A stretch of DNA of 64,000 bases from Caballeronia sp. M1242 (GCF_017220215.1 NZ_CP071130.1:496001-560000); one strand, 5' to 3'; counted from the stretch's first letter, positions 1 to 9,545 are shown. The notes: a model not told the origin generated them from the letters alone. A program made the numbers and translations.

Positions 1-172
1 GCGACAAATCCCACCTTCACGCCTGCGAAAGATCTCACGTGATCGAACGGTAGCAGCGCGCTCGAATTCGGATTACTCCCATATTCCCCAATGCTAATCG
101 CGGAAACACTCACGGGCTGTTCGCGGGTCCCCTTAGCGTCTCCCGCACCGTAAGAAAGCGAAGCATCGAATA

Positions 173-2527
173 ATGAATAACGGGATTTACAAGCTGGTCT
201 TTAGCCGCGTGCGGCACATGATGGTGGCGGTCGCGGATTTTGCGACGGGACAAGGCGCGCAGGGCAGCAGCGCAACGCAGCGCGCATCGGTCGCATCGTC
301 TTTTAACGTCGGTTCTAGCCTTCCCATCCGTGCCGTGGCGTTCGCCGCGATGTTGCTGCTCGGTACTGCTATGTCGGTATCGCACGCGCAGATCGTTGCA
401 GCGCCGGGGTCTGGTGCCCAGGTGATTCAGACGCAGAACGGACTCCAGCAAGTCGACATCGCCAAGCCGTCTGCTGCCGGTGTTTCCCTCAACAATTACT
501 CGCAATTCGACGTGCCGGGAAAGGGCGCGATTCTCAATAACTCGCCGACCATCGTTCAAACGCAGCAGGCCGGTTACATCAACGGGAACCCGAATCTGTC
601 GCCGGGGCAGTCCGCGGGCATCATCGTCAACCAGGTGTTGAGCAATTCGCCGTCGCAGTTGAACGGCTATCTGGAAGTGGCTGGGCAGCGTGCGGAAGTC
701 GTCGTCGCTAATCCGAATGGCCTAGTGGTGAATGGTGGCGGCTTCATCAACACCTCGCGCGCGATTCTGACGACCGGTACGCCGAACTTCGGCGCGAGTG
801 GCAGTCTCGCGGGCTTTACCGTCACCGGCGGCAACATCACCGTGCAAGGCGCGGGTTTGAATGCGACGAACGTCGATCAGGTCGATTTGCTGTCCCGTGC
901 GATTCAGGTGAACGCCGCGATTTATGCCAACAACCTGAACGTGGTCGCCGGTTCGAATCAGGTCGACCATAACACGCTGGCTGCGACGGCCATCGCGGGC
1001 AATGGACCCGCGCCATCCGTCGCGATCGACGTCAGCGCGCTGGGCGGGATGTACGCCAACCGGATCTATCTGGTATCGAACGAGTACGGCGTCGGCGTCT
1101 CGAACAAGGACGTGCTGGCCGCGCAAGCGGGCGATCTGACGCTTCAGTCCAACGGTCAACTCGTGCTTGCCGGGACCACCAACGCGAGCGGCTCTATCAA
1201 TGCGAGCGCCGCGCAGGGCATCAATAACAGTGGCACGACCTACGCGCAACAGAACGTCGTTGCGACCACCGGCGGGGCGCTTTCCAACTCGGGCGTGCTT
1301 GCCGCGCAGAACAACACGACCGTCAACGCGGGCAGCGTCGCATCTACCGGCACGCTCGGCGCGGGCGTGAACAGCGACGGGTCGATCGGCGGATCTGGCG
1401 ATCTCAACGTGAGCTCGAGCGGCGCGATTTCGGCGACCGGGCGCAATGCAGCTGGCGGCAGCGCCGTCGTGCAAGGCGCGTCGGTCAATCTCGCCGGAAG
1501 TTCGACCACGGCGAACGGCAATCTCGCGCTCGCCGCCACGGACATCGACCTGTCGTCAGCGACCGCGACAGCCGGCGGCGGCATCAATGCGAACGCCGCT
1601 CGCACCTTCACGAACGACAGCGGCGCATTGAAGTCCGGCGCTGCACAGATGATCACAGCCGGCGCACTCTCGAACCGCAACGGGCAGATCATCTCGGGCG
1701 GCTCGCTGACCGCCAGCGTCGCGTCCGCGCTGCAGAACCAGAGCGGCACGATTCAGGCGGCGGGCGCGCTCGGCGTACAGGCGGGCAGTATCGACAACAC
1801 TGCGGGCCACGTCACATCCCTGAACGCCGACGGCCTCAATCTGACCGCCTCTGGCTTGCTCAACAACGCGCAAGGCGGCGCAATCGGCGGGAACGGCAAC
1901 GTCGTCGTGCAGGCAGGACAGCTTGCCAATGGCGGCTCCATCACGGCGGTGCAGGATCTCGCCGCGACCGCCACGCAATCGCTCTCGAACGCGGGCACGC
2001 TGGCCGCGAACGGCAACGCGACCGTTACAGCCGGCACAACGCTCACCGATGCAGGCGGCGCGATTTCGGCAGGCAAGCTCGTGAACGTGAAGGCCGCGAC
2101 GCTCGATAACAGCAATGGCGCGATCAATGGCGATCAAGTCGCGCTCACGGCGACCAATCTCGTCAATCACAACGGCAGCGTGACCCAGACGGGCACGGGC
2201 GCGACGACGGTGGCTGTCACCGGCACGCTCGATAACGCGGGCGGGTCGATCCAGACCAATGCCACGGATTTGTCGCTCGCGCCCGCTGCGCTTTTGAATG
2301 ACAACGGCAAGATCACGAGTTCGGGCACGGGCACGCTCTCGATCAACAGCGGTTCGTTGTCGAACAACGTCGGCACGATTGCGACGAACGGCGCACTGAA
2401 CGCGACCGTCAGCGGGGCGATCGCGGCTCGCACGGCTTCAACGGCTCGTATTCGGTGCCGTGGGGCTACTGGACTGCAACGCTCTTCGGTAACACGAACA
2501 CGTACTATCAGCAGATCGCGGGCGTGA
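173..2527 (+). CDS. Truncated filamentous haemagglutinin (TpsA exoprotein), N-terminal part only
   Basis: N-terminal part of a two-partner secretion exoprotein. Residues 1-28 form an extended signal peptide region (ESPR-like, starting MNNGIYKLVFSRVRH), followed by a second hydrophobic signal core and AHAQ. The TPS/haemagglutination-activity domain comes next (about residues 75-300, with the NPNG and NQV/NGYLEV-type motifs), then degenerate beta-helix repeats rich in N, G and A. Full-length relatives run to thousands of residues. Here repeat-like sequence stops near base 2415-2428 and the last ~36 residues are an out-of-frame, Arg-rich tail running into a TpsB gene in another frame. Translocation and adhesin or toxin function is therefore probably lost. 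The TPS domain alone could still be made, but its cognate transporter is also truncated. There is no convincing ribosome-binding site, but the ESPR fixes the start. Confidence 0.85.
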   Translation: MNNGIYKLVFSRVRHMMVAVADFATGQGAQGSSATQRASVASSFNVGSSLPIRAVAFAAMLLLGTAMSVSHAQIVAAPGSGAQVIQTQNGLQQVDIAKPSAAGVSLNNYSQFDVPGKGAILNNSPTIVQTQQAGYINGNPNLSPGQSAGIIVNQVLSNSPSQLNGYLEVAGQRAEVVVANPNGLVVNGGGFINTSRAILTTGTPNFGASGSLAGFTVTGGNITVQGAGLNATNVDQVDLLSRAIQVNAAIYANNLNVVAGSNQVDHNTLAATAIAGNGPAPSVAIDVSALGGMYANRIYLVSNEYGVGVSNKDVLAAQAGDLTLQSNGQLVLAGTTNASGSINASAAQGINNSGTTYAQQNVVATTGGALSNSGVLAAQNNTTVNAGSVASTGTLGAGVNSDGSIGGSGDLNVSSSGAISATGRNAAGGSAVVQGASVNLAGSSTTANGNLALAATDIDLSSATATAGGGINANAARTFTNDSGALKSGAAQMITAGALSNRNGQIISGGSLTASVASALQNQSGTIQAAGALGVQAGSIDNTAGHVTSLNADGLNLTASGLLNNAQGGAIGGNGNVVVQAGQLANGGSITAVQDLAATATQSLSNAGTLAANGNATVTAGTTLTDAGGAISAGKLVNVKAATLDNSNGAINGDQVALTATNLVNHNGSVTQTGTGATTVAVTGTLDNAGGSIQTNATDLSLAPAALLNDNGKITSSGTGTLSINSGSLSNNVGTIATNGALNATVSGAIAARTASTARIRCRGATGLQRSSVTRTRTISRSRA

Positions 2528-3333
2528 ACCAAACCTTCGTGTCGAGCGGCAACGCGCAGACGGCAGGATTCAAGCTGGCGCGCGTGCTACACCGCGGCCA
2601 GAACGATGTCTTCGGCGGCTACGCGCAGTTGTCCAAGCGCTTCGGCGCAAGTTTCATCGACGATACGGAGATCGTGCTCCAGCATCGCAACAACACATTC
2701 TTCGAAACGGGGCTGACCGATCGCCATTACTTCGGCGGGGCGCAATTCGACGGCACGCTCGCGTATCGGCAAGGCATTAACGATTTCGGCGCAACAGGGG
2801 ATCCCTCGCAGCCGGCAGATGCCAACATTGCGCCGACGCCCGCAACGAAGCCAACAGGTCCGACCTACCTGTTTCACATGGCTGTGCTGGATGCGAACCT
2901 GTCCGTGCCATTCGCAATCGCATCTCAACCGCTTCGATACGTGACGACGTTCCACGGTCAATACACGAACGACACGCTGTTCTACCTCGACGATATAACC
3001 ATCGGCAGTCGATACACCGTGCGCGGTTTCGATGGTGAGCAGATGCTGGCGGGCGAGAAGGGTTTCTATTGGCGCAACGAACTGCAAGCGCCGCTTGGCA
3101 AGAGCGGACAGACGCTATACGCGGGCATCGACTACGGCCACGTATTCGGACCGAACACGGCCTTTCTTGCAGGGACGCAACTCGTCGGCGCGGTGATCGG
3201 TATTCGAGGGGGCGTACCGTCGAAGTATGCCGGCTTCAGCTACGACCTGTTCGCCGGCACGCCGCTTTACAAGCCAGCCACGTTGAATACGTCACGCGTG
3301 ACAGTCGGTTTCCAGATGACCGCTCAGTTCTAA
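2413..3333 (+). pseudogene. C-terminal fragment of TpsB outer-membrane transporter (ShlB/FhaC/HecB family)
   Basis: Reading frame 1 from about base 2413 gives GDRGSHGFNGSYSVPWGYW and then about 290 residues of C-terminal beta-barrel. It includes the signature VRGF (in the YTVRGFDGEQML stretch, about 3015-3045) and ends in an aromatic residue (QF), typical of an outer-membrane barrel. FhaC/ShlB proteins are about 550-590 aa with a signal peptide and two POTRA domains. All of those are missing here, and the only possible starts are internal (for example GTG at 2455). I read this as the 3' half of the partner transporter, fused out of frame to the exoprotein by a deletion. A transporter without POTRA domains should not function. 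Confidence 0.8.
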
Positions 3334-4050
3334 GGTCACAGGGATGCGTCAGCCCTACCGTCGCTGCCGAAAGGCCACGAGCGCAGCCAACGGGCCGCTG
3401 GCCGGCCGCTACGCTTGGCGCTGCGCTCGGGCAACGCCGGGCGACGAAGCAGCGGCCGCCAGGCTCGAACGGCATGAGACGACTGCGCCGGAGCGGAAAC
3501 TGCATCGAGCTTCCACGGGTGGCCCGGCGCCTGACCGCGACCGTACGAGAATCGCCTACTGACGCCGCGAGGCCGCGTCGAGCGACCTGGCTCACGTGAC
3601 ATGACTCGCGATCGCCGGGGCTATCGTCCCCGCTACCGGGTCACCATTGCGAACGCCATGCAATGACGGTCAGCGATTTGCAGCCTTGGCTGTCCGAATC
3701 CGCGAGCGCTGAATGGCGTTGGTGGCCCAGCGTGGTGCGGCGTGGGTAGGGCGCGTTAGCGAGACTGCTGGACGGCTATCGCTTACGATGCGCGCCCAGG
3801 CAAAAGCGGGAAACGCAAGGCCGAAAGCCTAGCGAACGAAGCATAGAGCCGCACCTATGGCGGAAGCGCTTGATACGATTCACGAGGCTCGCATCTAAAG
3901 CCGACGACGTATGAAGAATGCAAATCTCGCAATGACCGACAGAGTCGGCCATTTTGAGGGCTATTAGTGCATCCTTGGTTAACGCCGGCTTCCGCTGCCT
4001 TCTGCATCGTTCACTGGATCGCGCCCGTACATATTGCATACGTTGACCAA
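3334..4050. other. About 700 bases without a supportable gene
   Basis: Between the TpsB fragment and the phosphopantetheinyl transferase I see only short, Arg/Ser-rich frames on both strands with no recognisable domain, no good ribosome-binding site and no transposase motif. The part from about 3600 to 3960 is less GC-biased than the flanks. This may be debris from the rearrangement that destroyed the two-partner secretion locus. Confidence 0.5.
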
Positions 4051-4731
4051 ATGACCCCGCCATGCACACCGCTGTCGACCGAATCCCCCGCCGACGTCCG
4101 GGCGTGGCTCGTCGACATCGATCTGAGCGCGTCGTTGCGGGAAGCAGGCGACGGCGTCTTGCATCCCGACGAACTCGAACGCGCAGCCCGCTTCCTGCGA
4201 CATGAAGACGCCGCCCGCTTCGCCACGATGCGCGCGGCGCTGCGCCGCCTGCTCGCCGCTCAACTGGGTGGCTCGCCCGCGAGTCTCGCGCTTGTCTCGG
4301 ACGCGAACGGCCGCCCCACGCTCGCCATCCCCAACGCCCCCGATCTCAACATCGCCCATTCGGGCGCGCTTGGATTAATCGCGATGTCATTCGAGCGGCG
4401 CGTGGGTGTCGATATCGAAGAGGCGCGGCATTCATTCGACTGGCGCGAACTGCAAGCGACCGTTCTGCATGCTGCAGACCAGCGCGTCATCGACGCCCTG
4501 CCGCAAGCCGATCAGTCCGACGCTTTCTTCGCATGCTGGACCGCAAAAGAGGCGGTGCTGAAGGCGCATGGCGTGGGCATCGGCAGCCAGGCGTTGGGGA
4601 TGCACGGCTTTTCGGTCCTGCCGCGCGATGGCGCGCGCTATTCGCTGTCCAATGAAGCAGGCGCGTTTCGCGCAGTATCGCTCGCCGTGCCTCGAGGCTA
4701 TGCGGCCGCGCTGGCGTGGTCGGCCAAGTGA
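4051..4731 (+). CDS. Sfp-type 4'-phosphopantetheinyl transferase
   Basis: Transfers the phosphopantetheine arm of CoA to a carrier-protein serine, activating acyl-, peptidyl- or aryl-carrier proteins. The magnesium/CoA-binding signatures are clear: GVDIEE, and about 45 residues later WTAKEAVLKAHG (the W..KEA..K motif); an N-terminal RAALRRLLA stretch is also family-like. I chose the ATG at 4051 (226 aa). The frame is open upstream to a GTG at 3967, but that extension has no family-like sequence. No NRPS or PKS gene lies in the window, so the target carrier protein is elsewhere. The gene ends 3 bases from the convergent metallopeptidase gene. Confidence 0.88.
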   Translation: MTPPCTPLSTESPADVRAWLVDIDLSASLREAGDGVLHPDELERAARFLRHEDAARFATMRAALRRLLAAQLGGSPASLALVSDANGRPTLAIPNAPDLNIAHSGALGLIAMSFERRVGVDIEEARHSFDWRELQATVLHAADQRVIDALPQADQSDAFFACWTAKEAVLKAHGVGIGSQALGMHGFSVLPRDGARYSLSNEAGAFRAVSLAVPRGYAAALAWSAK

Positions 4732-4734
4732 GCG

Positions 4735-5328
4735 TCAGACCGTGTGATTGCGCATCAGATCGCGATGCGTGAGATACAGACGCAGATCGAACTCGATCTG
4801 ATGGTAGCCCGGCTGCATCAACTCGCACAGGCGATAAAACGCCTTGTTGTGGTCGCTCTCCTTGAGATGCGCGAGTTCGTGCACGACGATCATCCGCAGA
4901 AATTCAGGCGCCGTGTCCTTGAAAAGCGACGCGATGCGGATCTCCTTCTTCGCCTTGAGCTTGCCGCCTTGCACGCGCGAGATGGCGGTATGCAGGCCGA
5001 GCGCGTGCCGGAGCACGTCGAGCTTGCTGTCATAGCAAACTTTGTCGATGGCCGGTGCTACGCGCAGAAATTCGTTCTTCAGATCGGCGCAGTACTGATA
5101 CAGCGCGCGGTCCGACTGGATGGCATGCTTCGAAGGATAGCGTGCGTCGAGATACGGCCCGAGCTGCTGCTGGGCGATGAGTCGGCGCACCTTTTCCTGA
5201 AGCGTGCTCGGGTAGGCGCTCAGGTATTTCAGGTGTTGCATGACGGCTGACGAGGGTAGAGGGCCTTGGCGGGATACGTCGACGTGCGCCGGTAGTCGCG
5301 CAACGCTGCCATCAATCATTTTAGTCAT
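4735..5328 (-). CDS. YgjP-like metallopeptidase-domain protein (DUF45 family)
   Basis: Zinc-metallopeptidase-like protein of the YgjP/DUF45 group. The active-site helix VVHELAHLKESDHNKAFY contains HExxH followed by the characteristic H-N-K-x-F that supplies the third ligand region. The middle section (PSKHAIQSDRALYQYCADLKNEF) has no recognised domain. The start MTKMIDGSVARL at 5328 gives 197 aa. The frame is open further upstream, but that part is Arg-rich and crosses the promoter region of the divergent gene at 5472. The substrate is unknown; such proteins are often annotated as M48-type or UTP-pyrophosphatase-like, and neither activity is proven by the sequence. Confidence 0.8.
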   Translation of the reverse strand: MTKMIDGSVARLPAHVDVSRQGPLPSSAVMQHLKYLSAYPSTLQEKVRRLIAQQQLGPYLDARYPSKHAIQSDRALYQYCADLKNEFLRVAPAIDKVCYDSKLDVLRHALGLHTAISRVQGGKLKAKKEIRIASLFKDTAPEFLRMIVVHELAHLKESDHNKAFYRLCELMQPGYHQIEFDLRLYLTHRDLMRNHTV

Positions 5329-5471
5329 GAACGCGCGAGCTCGCCGCCGCGCCGTGCGAATGGTGCCCCAGCGCACGCAATTGCGTAAGTTTGTGTATCG
5401 CGTCGCACACTGAAGCATGCGCCGTGCGAATATGCGCGCTTTCTTAAGCAAGCGGTTCAAGGCAGGGTCAC

Positions 5472-5978
5472 ATGGCATCGAGCAAGGCCCATCACGCGAC
5501 GGGATGGGCGGCGGGAATCATCGCGGCGGCGCTGGTCACGAAGGCGGCAGGCGTCGATTATCTCGCCTGCGCGCTCGCCGTTGTGGGCGGCGTGATCGGG
5601 GCGACCGCGCCGGACTGGCTCGAAGTGGCGTGGTGGACCCGCAAGCGCAAGCTGTGGATCACGCATCGCACGCTTACGCATTGGGGCGTGGGCTGGGCCG
5701 CGCTTCTGGCGTTGTCATGGCATCTGCTCGCGAAGCACCCCGCCGTGCCGTTCGCATTCGGTTTCGCGTGCGGCGGCATCATGCATTTGCTCGCGGACTG
5801 GCCGAACCCGCTCGGCGTCCCCTGGATTGGTGGACGCCATTCGTTGAGATTGTGGACGAGCGGGCATTGCGACCTCATCGTCGTCGGCGCTGCGTGGATC
5901 GCGGCACTTTATGTCGCCGACGGTGTCTGGTTTCATCATGCGTATGGCCGCATGCTGCTCAACGCGTTGCGCGTCTGA
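5472..5978 (+). CDS. YdjM-like inner-membrane metal-dependent hydrolase family protein
   Basis: A 168-aa multi-pass membrane protein with the conserved His/Asp pattern of the YdjM/DUF457 family: HHATG near the N-terminus, GATAPDWLE, THRTLTHW, and HLLADWPNPLGVPW. These residues face a common metal-binding site in the family. Four hydrophobic segments are visible. In Escherichia coli ydjM belongs to the SOS regulon. I see no LexA box (CTG-N10-CAG) that I would defend here. Role unknown; the family assignment is firm. Confidence 0.8.
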   Translation: MASSKAHHATGWAAGIIAAALVTKAAGVDYLACALAVVGGVIGATAPDWLEVAWWTRKRKLWITHRTLTHWGVGWAALLALSWHLLAKHPAVPFAFGFACGGIMHLLADWPNPLGVPWIGGRHSLRLWTSGHCDLIVVGAAWIAALYVADGVWFHHAYGRMLLNALRV

Positions 5979-6026
5979 TCGCAATAGAATCCTGCCAGTT
6001 CTCACCACGCTACCGGACCTCGACCC

Positions 6027-6521
6027 ATGCATATGAATCAAGCGCGGAACCGCATCTTTCTCGTCCTCTTCGTTTTGGTCACGCTCATGCTCGGCGGATG
6101 CGCGGGCTTCTTGAACCGCGATGCGTTGCGCGTCAGCGTGGCGGGCATCGAGCCGCTCGAAGGGCAGGGGCTCGAGATGCGCTTCGCCGTCAAGCTGCGC
6201 GTGCAGAATCCAAACGATACGTCGATCGACTTCGATGGCGTCGCGCTCGATCTGGATGTGAACGGCCGCGCTTTCGCGAGCGGCGTGAGTCCGCAGCGCG
6301 GATCCGTGCCGCGTTTCGGCGAACTCGTCGTGTCCGTGCCGGTGACGGTGTCGGCGTGGTCGGTCGCGCGGCAAGCGTTGGGCTTCGCGAGCGGCGACGA
6401 GGTGACCAAGGTGTCGTACGTCGCGCGTGGTCGTCTTGCGGGCGGGCCGTTCGGCGGCGCGCGCTTCTCCGACCAGGGCACGATCGATTTTCCGACCGGA
6501 AGCGGCGCTTTCGGCTATTGA
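6027..6521 (+). CDS. LEA type 2 / WHy-domain lipoprotein
   Basis: The N-terminal hydrophobic stretch ends in a lipobox (LMLGGC), so the protein is predicted to be a lipid-anchored periplasmic or outer-membrane protein. The mature part has a single WHy/LEA14-like beta-sandwich pattern: LEGQGLEMRFAVKLRVQNPN followed by D/N-rich turns and FGELVVSVPVTVS. LEA-type domains are linked to stress tolerance in other organisms, but the bacterial lipoprotein form has no established function. The start at 6027 (MHMN) or 6033 (MNQARN) makes no difference to the mature protein. A strong terminator hairpin follows 17 bases after the stop. Confidence 0.82.
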   Translation: MHMNQARNRIFLVLFVLVTLMLGGCAGFLNRDALRVSVAGIEPLEGQGLEMRFAVKLRVQNPNDTSIDFDGVALDLDVNGRAFASGVSPQRGSVPRFGELVVSVPVTVSAWSVARQALGFASGDEVTKVSYVARGRLAGGPFGGARFSDQGTIDFPTGSGAFGY

Positions 6522-6538
6522 TCTGTCACTGCACATGC

Positions 6539-6566
6539 AACGAGCGCCCGAAGGCGCTCGTTTAAT
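6539..6566 (+). terminator. Rho-independent terminator after the LEA lipoprotein gene
   Basis: Perfect 10-bp stem AACGAGCGCC / GGCGCTCGTT with a CGAA tetraloop, followed by a short T run. It lies between the plus-strand lipoprotein gene and the end of the minus-strand gene at 6591, so it may serve both. Confidence 0.8.
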
Positions 6567-6590
6567 CAACGGCTCGTTAATGCACGCGCC

Positions 6591-6869
6591 TCAGTGCGTG
6601 ACGTGCAGGCCGTTTGCGTCGTCGTGGTGCAATTCGACGTGCGCGTTGCCCGGCGCTGCGTCGTGACGGGCGATCTCTTCCTGGCGCTTATGTTCTTCAC
6701 GCGCCGCACGCGCTTCGCGTTCGTTGCGGGCATCGCGCTCGCGTGTCTCGTCGACGCGCTCGCGGTGCTCCTTGCGCTCGAGTCGCAGATGGCGCTCGGC
6801 TTCGTGTGACTTGGCGAATGCACCCGCCGACAGGCAGGCGATGAGAGCAGCAGCAAACAGCTTTTTCAT
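6591..6869 (-). CDS. Small secreted, highly charged protein of unknown function
   Basis: A 92-aa protein with a clean Sec signal peptide (MKKLFAAALIACLSAGAFA) and then an almost continuous run of Glu, Arg, His and Lys (for example RHLRLERKEHRERVDETRER), predicted to be one long charged helix or disordered. It ends in a His/Asp-rich tail (HHDDANGLHVTH) that could bind metal. A good ribosome-binding site (AAGGA) lies just upstream of the start at 6869. The frame is open further upstream, but the signal peptide fixes the start. No family recognised. The location is inferred to be periplasmic. Confidence 0.72.
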   Translation of the reverse strand: MKKLFAAALIACLSAGAFAKSHEAERHLRLERKEHRERVDETRERDARNEREARAAREEHKRQEEIARHDAAPGNAHVELHHDDANGLHVTH

Positions 6870-7335
6870 GTCCAACTTCCTTACTGTGAACATTGCGGAC
6901 CGGATGATCCGCAATGCCCAAACAAACGCTCCCATTGGCCACGCGTTGACGCCTGTTGCTTTGGTGTAAGGACATTCAACAATGTTTCGCAGATCGGCGC
7001 TAAGTGACGCCGCCCGATGTAAGCAACGGATGCTTAAGGGCGCATGAAGTAAGGCGTGCGAAGCAATGAAAGGAGTACTGCCTATCACAACGCGCGGTTT
7101 CGGAAGGTTTGGCCGATGCATGCTAGATATCGTGCGCGAAATTGCGGCTCCTCGTCTTTACATTTCGTAATCGCAAGACTTTAATCAACGAGCGGACGAA
7201 GCCGTCCGTCATCGCAATCCGCTTCCTCTCCGATGCTTAGCGTCGGTGGCGCGCGAAGCGGAATTCTTGCGCTTTCACGTTCCAGATGGCAGGTCGGGCA
7301 CGTCGCGGCGCGCTTCTCATGCAGCGAGGTCATCC

Positions 7336-8721
7336 ATGATCAACTTCCCGGTCGACGCAATCGACACGCTCAAATCCGCCGTGCGCGGCAAAGTCATTTC
7401 GCCCACCGACTCCGACTACGACGAAGCACGCAAAGTATGGAACGCAACCATCGACAGGCGCCCGGCGCTCATCGTGCGTTGCGCGGGAACGGCCGACGTG
7501 ATCGCGGCGCTCAGTTTCGCGCGCGAACACGGCGCGCTGCTTTCCATACGAGGCGGCGCGCACAATATCGCGGGCAGCGCGGTGAGCGACGATGCACTCA
7601 TGATCGACTTGTCCGCGATGAAGTCGGTACGTATCGATCCGCAAGCGAAACGCGCCTATGTCGAGCCGGGCGCGCTGCTCTCCGACTTCGATCACGAAGC
7701 ACAGGCCTTCGGTCTTGCGACGCCGCTCGGCATCAACTCGACGACGGGAGTGGCGGGCCTTACGTTAGGCGGCGGCTTCGGGTGGATCAGCCGCAAATAT
7801 GGCGTGACGGTGGACAATCTCGTCGCCGCGGACATCGTGACGGCAGACGGCCAGTGGCGCCGCGTCAGCGCGGAATCCGAGCCGGACCTTTTTTGGGCGC
7901 TGCGTGGCGGCGGCGGCAACTTCGGCATCGTGACGATGTTCGAATTCCGCTTGCACGAAGTCGGGCCGCAGATTTATGGCGGGCTCGTCGTGTATCCGCT
8001 CGAACAGGCGGATGAGGTCTTGCCGAAGTATCGCGCGTTCATCGCGGACGCGCCTGACGACCTGACGGTATGGGCGGTCCTGCGCCTGGCGCCCCCACTA
8101 CCGTTCCTGCCGGCCGACGTGCATGGCAAGCCGGTCATTGCGCTTGCGTGCTGCTATATCGGTGACATCGGGCGCGGTGCCGAGGCGTTGCAGACCGTGC
8201 GTGAATTCGGCACGCCGTACGGCGAGCATCTCGGCCCGATGCCTTTTACCGCATGGCAGAAGGCGTTCGATCCATTGCTGACACCGGGCGCGCGCAATTA
8301 TTGGAAGTCTCACAACTTCGCCGCGCTCGACGACGAGACGTTGCGCATTCTCACGGATGCCGTGAAGGCGTTGCCGTCGCCGCATTGCGAGATCTTCATC
8401 GGCGCGATGGCCGGCCAGACCAACCGCGTTCCCGCGAATGCGACCGCTTACGCGAATCGCGATTCGGTATTCACCATCAACATACACGGTCGCTGGACCG
8501 AAGCGGCGGACGACGACACCTGCACGCAATGGGCGCGCGACATGTTTACCGCGCTGACGCCGCATGCGCTGGGCAGCGTCTACGTGAATTTCCTGACGGG
8601 TGACGAGGGTGATCGCGTGAAAGCGGCCTATGGACCGAACTACGAGCGGCTCGCAGAAGTGAAGCGCCGTTACGATCCGGAGAACGTGTTCCGCAGTAAT
8701 CAGAACATCCAGCCTGCCTAA
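7336..8721 (+). CDS. FAD-binding oxidoreductase, berberine-bridge/6-hydroxynicotine oxidase type
   Basis: A flavoenzyme of the PCMH/BBE group. The N-terminal FAD-binding domain has LSIRGGAHNIAGSAV, where the His is the position covalently linked to FAD in relatives, and the pyrophosphate-binding GVAGLTLGGGFGWISRKYG. The C-terminal berberine-bridge element reads YGPNYERLAEVKRRYDPENVFR. At 461 aa it is the normal family length. Start ATG at 7336 with GAGGT just upstream; the longer upstream frame lacks domain content. The substrate cannot be read from sequence; relatives oxidise alkaloids, sugars or oligosaccharides using O2. It is monocistronic, with a strong hairpin after the stop. Confidence 0.87.
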   Translation: MINFPVDAIDTLKSAVRGKVISPTDSDYDEARKVWNATIDRRPALIVRCAGTADVIAALSFAREHGALLSIRGGAHNIAGSAVSDDALMIDLSAMKSVRIDPQAKRAYVEPGALLSDFDHEAQAFGLATPLGINSTTGVAGLTLGGGFGWISRKYGVTVDNLVAADIVTADGQWRRVSAESEPDLFWALRGGGGNFGIVTMFEFRLHEVGPQIYGGLVVYPLEQADEVLPKYRAFIADAPDDLTVWAVLRLAPPLPFLPADVHGKPVIALACCYIGDIGRGAEALQTVREFGTPYGEHLGPMPFTAWQKAFDPLLTPGARNYWKSHNFAALDDETLRILTDAVKALPSPHCEIFIGAMAGQTNRVPANATAYANRDSVFTINIHGRWTEAADDDTCTQWARDMFTALTPHALGSVYVNFLTGDEGDRVKAAYGPNYERLAEVKRRYDPENVFRSNQNIQPA

Positions 8722-8729
8722 CTCTGTCG

Positions 8730-8755
8730 GCGCGCCGCGCGATTGAGCGGCGCGC
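8730..8755. terminator. Bidirectional hairpin between convergent genes
   Basis: Perfect 9-bp stem GCGCGCCGC / GCGGCGCGC with an 8-base loop, between the stop of the FAD oxidase (8721) and the stop of the minus-strand gene at 8761. There is no long T run, so it is a weak intrinsic terminator in either direction. Confidence 0.55.
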
Positions 8756-8760
8756 GTCGT

Positions 8761-9102
8761 TCATCGACGTTCGACGTAGCGCTGCTCGTTCAGAGCGCCC
8801 TTGCCGTTGTCGTCATAAACGAGCATGCGCGTTTCGCTGCTCAAGCACGCTTGCAGCACGCCGAGGAATCTTGCGTCCACGGCAAGACGCAATCGATTGA
8901 AGCGATGCTGCTGCCTCGCGTGGTCAAGATACGAAGCAATGGATCGAGCGAATGTCTCGCGGTCTTTGTCGCTTGCCTCATTGCGCGACCGAGCGGTGTT
9001 CCTAATGTCCTCGACTTGCTGAAGATCGACTTTGAGTCCGCGCGTTTCGAAGATGCGGGCGCGATGCTCGTCGGCGGCAAGAACCCACGTAATGGCGGTC
9101 AT
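8761..9102 (-). CDS. Host-attachment-type protein (AtsE/baeRF-like family)
   Basis: A 113-aa protein starting MTAITWVLAADEHRARIFE, which matches the N-terminal pattern (W-x-L-x-A-D-x-x-x-A-R-I-F-x) of small bacterial proteins annotated as host attachment protein. The family resembles a fragment of the archaeo-eukaryotic release factor/ribonuclease-like fold. The C-terminal half (FLGVLQACLSSETRMLVY) is also family-like. Ribosome-binding site AGGAGGA precedes the ATG at 9102. The name comes from plant-associated bacteria; no attachment role can be read from the sequence. Monocistronic. Confidence 0.65.
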   Translation of the reverse strand: MTAITWVLAADEHRARIFETRGLKVDLQQVEDIRNTARSRNEASDKDRETFARSIASYLDHARQQHRFNRLRLAVDARFLGVLQACLSSETRMLVYDDNGKGALNEQRYVERR

Positions 9103-9545
9103 GATGCTTCCTCCTGTTCGCCCGGCTTCGAGCGACGCTCGCGCCATTGTGCGCCGATTCGCGACGCTCAACAGCCCGACGTGCTGCGGCGTTGCAGCAT
9201 GGCGCCGGTTTGCGCGAAGCGTTCATGTAGTGCAAACAGCCGCTACAGCTAATAGAGAGGATGGCCGCCGCGCGCTTGTGCGTCGCGGTAATAGTCGCGC
9301 AGCATACTTTATACAGCGGGCGCCTTGCCCCGATAGGACAATCGGGCGCGTCGGCGCCGGTTTCGTAGAAACCGCAATGACCGGCTTATCCCGGCAGTGC
9401 GTGAGCGTCGGAGGCGGACAGAGGCTTGCGAGCGCCGCCGAGCTTATTGATATTCACTGGCGCTTTCGTAGTCGCTTGGCATTGCGCGACTGTTCAAGAT
9501 GCCGTTCCTTTGCAGCAATTGCCGGCAATGACTCCGCTCAGATTC
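9103..9545. other. Intergenic region with hairpins, no supportable gene
   Basis: No frame on either strand has a credible start and domain. Two small inverted repeats are visible: CCCGAT/ATCGGG around 9330-9346, and a perfect 7-bp stem CGGTTTC/GAAACCG with a 3-base loop at 9358-9374. They could be transcript ends or part of a small RNA, but no T run follows. Confidence 0.4.

Noticed and set aside
3776..4069. 97-aa minus-strand frame in the gap before the phosphopantetheinyl transferase
   Set aside because: No recognisable family, poor start context, and it overlaps the neighbouring gene's start.
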